Source: Mobilitalea sibirica (GTDB lineage Bacteria; Bacillota; Clostridia; Lachnospirales; Lachnospiraceae). From it: a stretch of DNA of 64,000 bases. The stretch lies in contig NZ_JAEAGR010000013.1 of assembly GCF_015999265.1 (NCBI RefSeq), positions 1-64,000 on the forward strand. Reading direction: 5' to 3'. How positions within the stretch are numbered: position 1 is the first letter of the stretch; every line of letters begins with the position of its first letter. The position numbers were made by a program, and so were the translations under genes. Shown in pieces: positions 20,054 to 27,543 of the stretch. The notes under the pieces were generated by a model, which saw nothing but the letters and a program-made list of their open reading frames with translations, had not been told where the DNA came from and ran no database searches.

Positions 20054-20933
20054 TGCCTTTAACCCTCCTTTTTCGTTCATTACTGACTATTAAAATGACC
20101 AGAAACAGGGTTGCTGTAATCAACTTTAGATCCGATGCCTCCATACCAAGAGATATGGCAAAGGATACGCACGCTTTATAAAGAATGGCTCCTATAATAA
20201 CTGCTGTAGTTGCTTTAAAATAAGTAAATCTTTTAAAGATATTCGTTCCGATAATTACACTGGCCAGACCAATGACAATCGTTCCTGTACCAAGTGAAAT
20301 TTCGAAAAACCCGCTCATCTGAGCATAGATACTTCCGGCCAGAGCCACCAAAGCATTGGCGATTGCCAGCCCAAGAATTTTAACAGTTCCTTTATCCTTT
20401 GCCAAGGATGTAACCAGGGCCTCATTGTCACCAACCGCTCTTAATAGATATCCGGATCTTGTTTTTAGATACAGATCTAATAACAGCTTCATAATAACTA
20501 TAATAAAGAATAAAAGGGATACAACCAAATAAGGAGAAAAGAAATCCGGAATAAGTTTATCCCATACAAAATTTTCAAAGATAGACTCTTTTGAAAATAT
20601 GCTCAGATTGGCACGACCTGCAATCCTAAGATTTATTGAATATAGCGCAGTCATCATAATAATACCTGACAGTAAATCCCTGACTTTTAATTTCACATGA
20701 ATCAGTCCTGTTATAACACCGGCAACTGCTCCGGCAAAAAAGGAGATAACTAATGTTAATACGGGATTTACCCCCGACACGATTAAAATGGCCGTTACCG
20801 CTCCTCCTAATGGAAACGTCCCATCCACGGATAGATCAGGAAAATCCAGTATTTTATACGTTATGTAGACTCCCAAAGCCATGATCCCATAGACGAGTCC
20901 TTCCTCCAATATTCCTAACAGTATCGTTAACAT
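20046..20933 (-). CDS. ABC transporter permease (probable tryptophan importer)
   Basis: Membrane subunit of the importer, 295 residues with eight or nine hydrophobic segments, related to the branched-chain-type (LivH-like) permease family. The N terminus (GLVYGIMALGVYITYKILDF) and the DLSVDGTFPLGGA segment near residue 34 are typical. It lies between the binding-protein gene (158 bp upstream) and the ATPase gene (8-base overlap). AGGAGGTAATT precedes the ATG. Confidence 0.9.
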   Translation of the reverse strand: MLTILLGILEEGLVYGIMALGVYITYKILDFPDLSVDGTFPLGGAVTAILIVSGVNPVLTLVISFFAGAVAGVITGLIHVKLKVRDLLSGIIMMTALYSINLRIAGRANLSIFSKESIFENFVWDKLIPDFFSPYLVVSLLFFIIVIMKLLLDLYLKTRSGYLLRAVGDNEALVTSLAKDKGTVKILGLAIANALVALAGSIYAQMSGFFEISLGTGTIVIGLASVIIGTNIFKRFTYFKATTAVIIGAILYKACVSFAISLGMEASDLKLITATLFLVILIVSNERKRRVKGNA

Positions 20934-21091
20934 AATTACCTCCTACAATGTGTTACGCTGGCTACCAATCAAACCGCCATGCTTATGATAATGAATTATA
21001 ATTACTCAGTGCCATGAAACGTTTTGAAAAGTAGCCGGCATGAGCATGTCACATATAAATGAAACGAATCATTATTTTATAATCAAGTTTT

Positions 21092-22087
21092 CTATTCTGA
21101 TATCTCATCAAACATTTCTTTTGCACTGTTTACCAGTTCTTCCGGTAGCGTAATTCCCAACTGATCGGCTACAGCGTTGTTACCATAGAAGGATGCTTCC
21201 TCAATCACTTCAAAATTAATCTCACTGGCTTTTTTCTCTCCCCTAAGAACCTGCGCTGCCATCTTACCGGTTTGAACGCCAAGGTCAAAATAATCCAGGC
21301 CTACCGTTGCTAAACATCCAAGTTTAACCTGTTCCACTTCACTACCAAAGACAGGGATGTTTTTTTCCTGCGCTTTATCCAGAATAACAGGAAGGGAGCT
21401 TACTACCGTGTTATCCGTTAAATTATTCAGACAATCTACCTTCTCCAATAAATTATCTGCCGCTAACGGAATATCTGCCGCTGTAGAGATACCGCTCTCT
21501 ATGATTTCAAAACCGTAATTTGGGGCTACTGCCTTATACTCTTCAATAGCGGAAACAGAGTTCACTTCACTGGTGCTATACATAATGCCTATTGTTTTCG
21601 CTTCCGGTAATACTTTACGAATCATCTCCAGCTGTTTCTCCACCGGCAGTTTATCACTGGTACCGGTTATGTTACCATTTGGTGTCTTATCCTCTTTGGC
21701 CAGTTCTGCCATCACCGGATCGGTTACTGCGGTGAAGATAACCGGAACATCCTTCTTCTTAGCTGCGCTATATGCACTCTGTGCCATCGGTGTTGCAATT
21801 GCTGCAATTAAATCAACTTTTTTTGCCATGAAATTATCTGCGATTTGAGCAGCTGTTCCTCCGTCTGCCTGTGCATTCTCAAAAAGAACCTTTAAATTCT
21901 CTCCTTCTACATATCCGCCCTCAGCGAGACCCGCTAAAAAACCCTCTCTACAATTATCTAAGGACCCATGTTCAGCAAATTGGCCGATACCAATGGTTAC
22001 CTGTCCTTCCTTCTTGCTATTAGCGCATCCTGCTAACAGCCCTGCTGCCATAGTTAAAATTAATGCTGACATTATCAATTTTTTCAT
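21092..22087 (-). CDS. ABC transporter substrate-binding lipoprotein (TrpX-like)
   Basis: Extracellular solute receptor tethered to the membrane. The 331-residue product has a lipoprotein signal with lipobox LLAGC (Cys21) and the ABC_sub_bind fold seen in TrpX proteins (IGIGQFAEHGSLDNCREGFLAG-type start; landmarks GIGQFAEHGSLD and AIATPMAQSAY). TrpX proteins are tryptophan receptors regulated by Trp T-boxes in Firmicutes, and such a leader stands upstream here. It is the first gene of a three-gene importer operon. GGGAGGAAAGTAAT precedes the ATG. Substrate is inferred from regulation and family. Confidence 0.9.
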   Translation of the reverse strand: MKKLIMSALILTMAAGLLAGCANSKKEGQVTIGIGQFAEHGSLDNCREGFLAGLAEGGYVEGENLKVLFENAQADGGTAAQIADNFMAKKVDLIAAIATPMAQSAYSAAKKKDVPVIFTAVTDPVMAELAKEDKTPNGNITGTSDKLPVEKQLEMIRKVLPEAKTIGIMYSTSEVNSVSAIEEYKAVAPNYGFEIIESGISTAADIPLAADNLLEKVDCLNNLTDNTVVSSLPVILDKAQEKNIPVFGSEVEQVKLGCLATVGLDYFDLGVQTGKMAAQVLRGEKKASEINFEVIEEASFYGNNAVADQLGITLPEELVNSAKEMFDEISE

Positions 22088-22423
22088 ATTACTTTCCTCC
22101 CTTTTCTTTCTTATATGCCGATTCCATTACTAAATCACTCATATTATTTTAATATATGGACCGTTTTTAGATCGTCTACTTCTGAATAATATTATCAACT
22201 ATTAGTTATCCCGTTTGTTTTTCTCCGTTGTTTTTTACTGTTTGTGTCCTGTCATTTTTGTGGTTTTTTATTCTGTCTCTGATTAAATTCCTTACTGATA
22301 AGCATTAACAACATTGTCTGTCTTGTGAGTGATCTCACTTCTTTTATGTTATTAACGATTTTACCGGCTTGGAAGAATTCAACTTGATGCGTTTTTTATC
22401 ATATATGATGAACATTTATACAA

Positions 22424-22745
22424 TAAAAAAAGCCCCAAGTATTAATATACTTGAGACGAATAAAAATCCGCGGTACCACTCAAATTGACGAAAGAATATG
22501 TTCCTAAGGAATATACTCTTTATGAATGTATCCGTGATGAAATACATTCATTGTCCACTCTTTCATATACAATAATATATGCCATGATTATAACGGTTAT
22601 GGTTTCCGTCAACGCCTACTCTTAGTTCGGGTTGCCCTCAAAAGCCCATTCAGCTAAAAACTCCATATCGCATCCCACCACCTGCGACTCTCTGTAATGT
22701 TGTACTAAAGCCTACTCTTCTTTCTCAACGGTTTCACTTTATTGA
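22424..22745 (-). promoter_or_regulatory. Tryptophan T-box riboswitch of the ABC importer operon
   Basis: Read leftwards: stem I with ACAGAGAGTCGCAGGTGGTG, specifier loop GAATGG (TGG, Trp, at 22648-22646), the T-box motif GAGTGGTACCGCGG at 22481-22468, and a terminator at 22457-22424 (CAAGTAT with ATACTTG, then GGGGCTTTTTTT). Low charged tRNA-Trp should permit readthrough. The 336 bp between this terminator and the binding-protein start holds no recognised gene. Confidence 0.93.
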
Positions 22746-22906
22746 TGTGAACATCATAATACTACAATCAGAATTTGTCAATCACTTTTTTCGATTTTCC
22801 TCATGGGCTTTATTTGAAACTATCATCTGTCCTGCTCATCTAACTATACTCAACCATATATTTATAAATTCAATTTTGATATAATACGAAACTCTGTTTC
22901 CTTTTA

Positions 22907-22935
22907 TTGTTAATTTTGTGTATGTAATGTATAAT
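22907..22935 (+). promoter_or_regulatory. Vegetative promoter for the 162-residue membrane protein gene
   Basis: TTGTTA, 17 bp, TATAAT, ending 35 bp before the ATG at 22971. It is divergent from the T-box operon. Confidence 0.75.
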
Positions 22936-22970
22936 ACAAATGAAAACATAGAGTTATTAGGGGAATTAGT

Positions 22971-23459
22971 ATGAAAAGCAAAAAGATATTCATTATTATG
23001 ATACTGATTTTATTGGTAGGAGCTATACTATATCATATTCCGATTGGTATCAATAAAACAGTTTCTGTATGTACATTAGAAGGAAAAAAGTCCATTGTTA
23101 CTTTACATGTTCGCTGGCAAAAATCCTTCTTTCGTCCGACCGAGTTAAAGGGAACTATTATGGAAGGTAACGTTACGTATCGTAGCATAAATGATATGAA
23201 TTCATCCTATGATTATGGAAGTTTTATTGATAACCTAACACGGAAACGAAACAAGGAAGAACATATTCCCCTCTTTGTTATTGATGGAAAAGATAATCAT
23301 GATTTATTCGATAATATTATATCGTTATCAGTTAGTGACATGAGTTTTACTAAAATAAACCTTTATATAGCAAACGGTGATGATATAAATACCTATTATG
23401 GTCCCGCAAAGACCGCAGAAGAGGCTGAGACCTTAGCGATGAATTTTTATCATGATTAG
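22971..23459 (+). CDS. Hypothetical membrane-anchored extracytoplasmic protein
   Basis: I do not recognise this gene. The 162-residue product has a positively charged start and one hydrophobic segment (residues 6-24) that reads as an uncleaved anchor or signal peptide, followed by a soluble mixed alpha/beta domain with no cysteine pattern beyond a single Cys. AGGGGAATTAGT precedes the ATG, a good promoter is upstream and an intrinsic terminator follows, so it is likely a monocistronic expressed gene. Confidence 0.75.
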   Translation: MKSKKIFIIMILILLVGAILYHIPIGINKTVSVCTLEGKKSIVTLHVRWQKSFFRPTELKGTIMEGNVTYRSINDMNSSYDYGSFIDNLTRKRNKEEHIPLFVIDGKDNHDLFDNIISLSVSDMSFTKINLYIANGDDINTYYGPAKTAEEAETLAMNFYHD

Positions 23460-23470
23460 TTATATTATTC

Positions 23471-23500
23471 AGCTCCCTGCCATTTAGCAGGGAGCTTTTT
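23471..23500. terminator. Terminator between convergent genes
   Basis: AGCTCCCTGC pairs exactly with GCAGGGAGCT around a 6-base loop and is followed by TTTT on the plus strand. It separates the membrane-protein gene from the 3' part of cotJC. Confidence 0.85.
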
Positions 23501-23544
23501 GCATTCAGAGTTTAGGCTATAATGTTATATTATATAATATAAAA

Positions 23545-24075
23545 CTATTTACATAAATCAGGTAGATACGCAGGGTTTACCGCATAGAAGTTTCTTGAGT
23601 CCAGATGATCCTGAACAATTCTTAAGGCTTCACCAAATCTCTGGAAATGAACTACTTCTCTTTCCCTAAGGAATTTAATCGGCTCACATACATCATGGTC
23701 ATGAACCAATCGGAGAATATTATCATAGGTGGTTCTTGCTTTCTGTTCAGCGGCCATATCTTCAACCAGATCTGTAATCGGATCGCCCTTGCTTTGGAAG
23801 AAGGTTGCGGTAAACGGAATTCCGGCAGCTGATTGTGGCCATAAACCTAAGGTATGATCTACATAATATTTGTCAAATCCACTTTCTACAATCTGTTCCG
23901 GTGTAATATTCTTAATCAACTGATGAACGATTGCACTGACAATCTCCATATGTGCCATTTCTTCCGTTCCGATATCGTTTAAAATTGCAATACACTCTTT
24001 ATAAGGCATCGCATACCGCTGTGATAAATACCTTTGTGAAGCGGCAAGTTCGCCGTCCGGTCCGCCAAATTGCAA
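23545..24075 (-). CDS. cotJC: Spore coat protein CotJC, 3' part (split by the prophage)
   Basis: CotJC is a manganese-catalase-like inner spore coat protein. This piece encodes residues 28-202 of the reconstructed 202-residue protein, reading from QFGGPDGELAASQ to PAYLPDLCK, and contains the catalase-type metal ligands (Glu in DGELAA, the EEMAHME motif, and EREVVHFQ). It has no ribosome binding site or promoter of its own; the apparent TTG start is a junction artefact. The missing first 32 codons lie at 57864-57962, and joining through the 14-bp attachment core restores the frame exactly. It is functional only if the prophage excises. Confidence 0.95.
   Translation of the reverse strand: MQFGGPDGELAASQRYLSQRYAMPYKECIAILNDIGTEEMAHMEIVSAIVHQLIKNITPEQIVESGFDKYYVDHTLGLWPQSAAGIPFTATFFQSKGDPITDLVEDMAAEQKARTTYDNILRLVHDHDVCEPIKFLREREVVHFQRFGEALRIVQDHLDSRNFYAVNPAYLPDLCK
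24059..24072. other. attL core of the prophage
   Basis: GGTCCGCCAAATTG, the left copy of the 14-bp sequence present at both prophage ends, in cotJC codons for QFGG and the first two bases of the Pro codon. Homology between the two ends stops on both sides of this core. Confidence 0.93.
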
Positions 24076-24111
24076 TAACCCATAGTGTATATAATCTAAG
24101 AAAATTAGGAG

Positions 24112-24156
24112 CCCTGCGCATCTGGAGAGAGATGCGTGGGGTATCTTTTTATTTAC
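24112..24156 (+). terminator. Rightward terminator just inside attL
   Basis: CCCTGCGCATCT pairs with AGATGCGTGGGG (two G-U pairs) around GGAGAG, followed by TATCTTTTTATTT. No gene reads into it in the integrated state. In the excised circle it would lie about 85 bp beyond the recombinase stop across attP, and so would end recombinase transcripts. Confidence 0.75.
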
Positions 24157-24219
24157 AAATAATCAAAATGGTAATATAATACAGTGGTAAGTATTGTATT
24201 TACTAAGGAGGGTATTAAT

Positions 24220-24468
24220 ATGATTTGCCAAAAGTGTGGAAGTGAGAATGTAAATGTTCAAATGGTCTCAGAAACTAAACTAAAGAAAAAGCATCATGGA
24301 ATATTATATTGGTTGTGTTTTGGTTGGTTAATTGAATTGTTATTATGGTTTTTCCTTACACTACCGATGTTAATTATCAAAATATTTAAGCCTAAAAATT
24401 ACAAAACTAAAACTATACATAAATCAATGTTTGTATGCCAAAGCTGTGGCTTCAATTGGAAGGCATAA
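24220..24468 (+). CDS. Zinc-ribbon membrane protein at the prophage left end
   Basis: An 82-residue protein with CxxC pairs at both ends (ICQKCG at residues 2-7 and VCQSCGFNW near 72-80) that would form one zinc ribbon, split by a strongly hydrophobic segment (LYWLCFGWLIELLLWFFLTL). CTAAGGAGGGTATTAAT places the start at 24220. It reads opposite to the lysis genes and sits between attL and the lysis module, the usual place for lysogenic-conversion genes. Function unknown; small zinc-ribbon membrane proteins of this kind are common in clostridial prophages, by recollection. Confidence 0.8.
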   Translation: MICQKCGSENVNVQMVSETKLKKKHHGILYWLCFGWLIELLLWFFLTLPMLIIKIFKPKNYKTKTIHKSMFVCQSCGFNWKA

Positions 24469-24503
24469 AAATCCCCCCGGTTTTAATTGAACCGGGGGAT
24501 TTC
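24469..24503. terminator. Bidirectional terminator between zinc-ribbon gene and amidase
   Basis: A GC-rich stem (CCCCCCGGTT with AACCGGGGG, one extra C) with flanking AAAAT and ATTTCTT runs. It ends both the rightward zinc-ribbon gene and the leftward late operon. Confidence 0.85.
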
Positions 24504-25394
24504 TTATTTCGATATTCTTTTATATATATCTTTACAAGTTGATCTACCTGCTGTCTTTCCATCATCATTCATGTGTTTACCCCATCCGTTCTCAATCCAT
24601 AGTGCTAAGACTGCAAAACGTGTCCAATCATCATATATGCCATGTTCTGATATTTTTGGAAACCATTCCGGAAGGATCTGATTAAGTCCTCTCTGAAGCC
24701 ATCTGATATCTTCCTTCGGAGAGTATACTGTTACTCTTTCAGGATGAGTTTGCTCAGGAATATATTTTATACCGGTATACTCACAAAGTCCTTTTGCTAT
24801 TTCTAAAGCACACTCTTTCCAGAATTCTTCTACCACCATTAACTCTGTGGCTTCCCGGAGGTTTGTCATAAAGGCAAGCTCCACTAAGATAGCACCTTTG
24901 ACATCCATGTTATTACAATTTACCATTGCATAACCATAAGGAGTTACTCCTCTGTCTTTCTGTTTGGTACCTCCGGCCAGATGCTTAAGGACTATCTCAG
25001 CCAGCTTCTTAGATTGCCCTTGGTACCTGTTATGTATGTAAATGCCAACACCTTCTGCTGTGTTAAATGTCTTGCCATCACCAAAGGCATTAAAGTGGAT
25101 ACTTATGCTGTAATCACAATTTGCTTTTGCTATCGCTCTCTGACGATCAGCTAATCCCTGATCAGGATCATCATACGCATTATCATCATCCCAACCGGTC
25201 CTAAAGGTTTCAAATCCACAACGCTTAAGTTCCTGTTCCAATAAAAAAGCAACTCCTACGTTAGCTATATGCTCCCGGAATTGCTCTCCTTTTTTACATA
25301 TGACTTTACCGTCTATGATGATATCCTTAGGCATTGGAGGAGTACGTTTGCCTGCTGTATTCGTTCCATGGCCGGCATCAATGTTGATTTTCAT
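24504..25394 (-). CDS. Endolysin: N-acetylmuramoyl-L-alanine amidase
   Basis: Phage lysin cutting the amide bond between muramic acid and the stem peptide. The 296-residue protein has an Amidase_3 domain at about 1-195, with Zn ligands suggested by DAGHG (His9), the Glu in REHIANVG and HFNAF (His100), and the catalytic Glu in VELAFMTN near 171. Residues 225-290 form a possible wall-binding domain (IRWLQRGLNQILPEWF) resembling a peptidoglycan-binding repeat. It overlaps the holin gene by 4 bases (ATGA), so lysis proteins are coupled. It is the last gene of the leftward late operon. Confidence 0.92.
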   Translation of the reverse strand: MKINIDAGHGTNTAGKRTPPMPKDIIIDGKVICKKGEQFREHIANVGVAFLLEQELKRCGFETFRTGWDDDNAYDDPDQGLADRQRAIAKANCDYSISIHFNAFGDGKTFNTAEGVGIYIHNRYQGQSKKLAEIVLKHLAGGTKQKDRGVTPYGYAMVNCNNMDVKGAILVELAFMTNLREATELMVVEEFWKECALEIAKGLCEYTGIKYIPEQTHPERVTVYSPKEDIRWLQRGLNQILPEWFPKISEHGIYDDWTRFAVLALWIENGWGKHMNDDGKTAGRSTCKDIYKRISK

Positions 25395-25843
25395 TGATAC
25401 TCATCTCCTATCGTTGCCTTATCCTCAACCTGCTTCTTAATATTTTTAACTAAAGGTTTCAGGAAAGGCGGCAGCTTTACTCCAATATCATTTATATTTT
25501 CTAATATACTAATAATCTCGTTGCAGATAAGCCATATGGCTACAATGCAAGCTATTAAGAACGTTATCGGTACTGTAATACCTGCTGTTTCACCAGCGTA
25601 AATAATCAGCCAATCTACTATGGCTCCAATACCTACTAATAACCACATGCACACCTTTTTCACTATACCCCGGAAGCTTTTATAGCTGTCTATCTTTTGT
25701 TTGCGGTATGGGCTTGCTGCCAATCCTGTAGCGTAATCAATAAGATTACATAAAACCAAAATAAGCATAGGTATTGCCAGTATCCCTAACCAGCCAGCCA
25801 ATGCTGAGAAAAATGCTGTAAATAAAGCTTTAACTCTGTTCAT
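25391..25843 (-). CDS. Holin (TcdE/phage_holin_4 family)
   Basis: Small membrane protein that forms lesions at the end of infection and releases the lysin. The 150-residue product has three or four hydrophobic segments (about residues 8-35, 65-82, 88-112), a conserved LIDYATGLAASPYRKQKIDSYKSFRG-type loop (landmarks DYATGLAA and SYKSFRGI) found in the TcdE/BlyA-like holin family, and a charged C terminus. AAAGAAGGTAGAAAGA precedes the ATG. It is directly followed by the overlapping amidase gene. Confidence 0.9.
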   Translation of the reverse strand: MNRVKALFTAFFSALAGWLGILAIPMLILVLCNLIDYATGLAASPYRKQKIDSYKSFRGIVKKVCMWLLVGIGAIVDWLIIYAGETAGITVPITFLIACIVAIWLICNEIISILENINDIGVKLPPFLKPLVKNIKKQVEDKATIGDEYQ

Positions 25844-25864
25844 TCTTTCTACCTTCTTTCTTTT

Positions 25865-27520
25865 TTAGTAAACTCCACCGATCCGGCTCTGAATAAACAC
25901 CCGGAGAATAACATCTGCTTCAATCCTTGCCAGGGTGCTTGGGTACATTAATATTTCATGTCTTCCTCTTGTAACTTTTCCATTACCATCTTTTGAAAGA
26001 TAATCAACAAGATCTATTCTGTCTCCGCTTATTTCTGTCGTTGGATAAGCATTTCCGTCTATCCAGATCTGTACTGCTTCAGCTTGTAAATCACTTTCAT
26101 AAATACCAAATTCTATCTCATGAACGTGATCTTCTAGTACAATATTATGAGTGTGTAATACAAAGTCACTTGCAATGGTTACTTTGTGCCTATGATCTCC
26201 ACTATAAGGCTCTGAAATATCTGAATTGACTCTGATTATAGGGATATTACTATCAGTAGATGTTTTTGTCGTTGCTCCACCGCCTGCTATGGCCTTTTCA
26301 TAAGCCCTGAAAGGTTTTGTCCTGAAGGTAAGTTCACACGTATTCACGTTAACCACATCATCATCAATGTAAAATGGTATTAATGCCGGTATGAGGTTAT
26401 CACAATTATCCTGATAACTAAAATTCATGATGTTAGTAGCTCCCTGAGCATAAGCAGCTGCTACCTGCTGCTTACGTTCCATATCAGCCTGTGTGGTCGC
26501 TATATCGTCTAGTTTATTGCTGATCTGGTAACTTACCTCATATTCTTTTGTAATGTCACCGACTTCCTCTCCTATGATACGTGCCAGGTATTCTTCATCC
26601 TCAACTATTATCCTAGTTACACCATTGAGGACCTTACGTTCCTGAGCATATTCCGGAAGGATGGATAAATCAGCACTTCCGACTTCAAAGGATATCTTAG
26701 GATCCTTCCACTGATTAATAAGTGACTGCGCGCTGTTTTTAAGTAGCTGAGCATTTTCATACGACTTATCTATCCATATATACGATCTCTTACCCCATTG
26801 AGCTATTGATGCATCATCCTTAAGATATTTCAATCCTTCATTTACACTTGCTATCGTAAGCTGATTTACACCTTCACCGGTACCTTTAGGGATGATGTAG
26901 TTAACAATCTCTGTAGGATCAGATACTTTGTTAAACTCAATCATATCTTTACCCCAACGGATCTCCGCTTTGACATCATCACTAGGTCTGATTAGATTTA
27001 ATACCCATGGGAAAACTGTTGTATCGAATGTAAACTCATATGGCTCTGCAAATGGTACCGGGATACTTAATAAAGGTGCAAGTAAGCCGTTTTCATTTTC
27101 ATAGGAGTAATTGAAGAAATAATTGAAGTCTACCTGTCCTAAAACCCATCTCTGCGTATCTTGGTAATTTAATATAGCCTGTAAAGCATTGGCTGTACTA
27201 TAACCGGTAAGTTGTAAGTAATCATCTATTACATCATCCATTAGAGTGGCAAGAACATGCTCACATTTGTATGTAATACTATCATCATCTGTACTCTTAA
27301 TCGTCTCTGTTGGCATAATACGATATAATCCGTAATTTCTTCCAGATGGACTGATTATCTCGATATAATTCAAATGACTACAGAGCGAATTCTTTGGATC
27401 TGTTTTTGGTAATGAAAAAGAGGACTGCCAAACCTCGTTGACTGTCCTCTGTACTGATATGTTATAGGTATTTTCAAGAATGCCTATTTCTGTCATGTTT
27501 TTGTCTTTTACTATAAGCAA
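25865..27520 (-). CDS. Tail-associated protein (Tal / prophage endopeptidase tail family)
   Basis: Baseplate hub protein related to Tal and gp27-like tail proteins of Gram-positive siphophages. The 551-residue product has the typical N terminus of two beta domains (VKDKNMTEIGILENTY; IEIISPSGRNYGLYRI), the AEIRWGKDMIEFNKV segment near 190-205 common in this family, and a C-terminal beta-rich region with a His-rich stretch (SGDHRHKVTIASDFVLHTH) that resembles metal-binding HxH fibre tips. It lies between the spike and holin genes, so it may have both hub and receptor roles. Confidence 0.85.
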   Translation of the reverse strand: MLIVKDKNMTEIGILENTYNISVQRTVNEVWQSSFSLPKTDPKNSLCSHLNYIEIISPSGRNYGLYRIMPTETIKSTDDDSITYKCEHVLATLMDDVIDDYLQLTGYSTANALQAILNYQDTQRWVLGQVDFNYFFNYSYENENGLLAPLLSIPVPFAEPYEFTFDTTVFPWVLNLIRPSDDVKAEIRWGKDMIEFNKVSDPTEIVNYIIPKGTGEGVNQLTIASVNEGLKYLKDDASIAQWGKRSYIWIDKSYENAQLLKNSAQSLINQWKDPKISFEVGSADLSILPEYAQERKVLNGVTRIIVEDEEYLARIIGEEVGDITKEYEVSYQISNKLDDIATTQADMERKQQVAAAYAQGATNIMNFSYQDNCDNLIPALIPFYIDDDVVNVNTCELTFRTKPFRAYEKAIAGGGATTKTSTDSNIPIIRVNSDISEPYSGDHRHKVTIASDFVLHTHNIVLEDHVHEIEFGIYESDLQAEAVQIWIDGNAYPTTEISGDRIDLVDYLSKDGNGKVTRGRHEILMYPSTLARIEADVILRVFIQSRIGGVY

Positions 27521-27543
27521 TGTATCACCTTCTTACTGTTCTA

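Noticed and set aside
24184-24219. Upstream extension of the zinc-ribbon gene
   Set aside because: The strong site CTAAGGAGGG is directly before ATG 24220; the longer version would place it within coding sequence.
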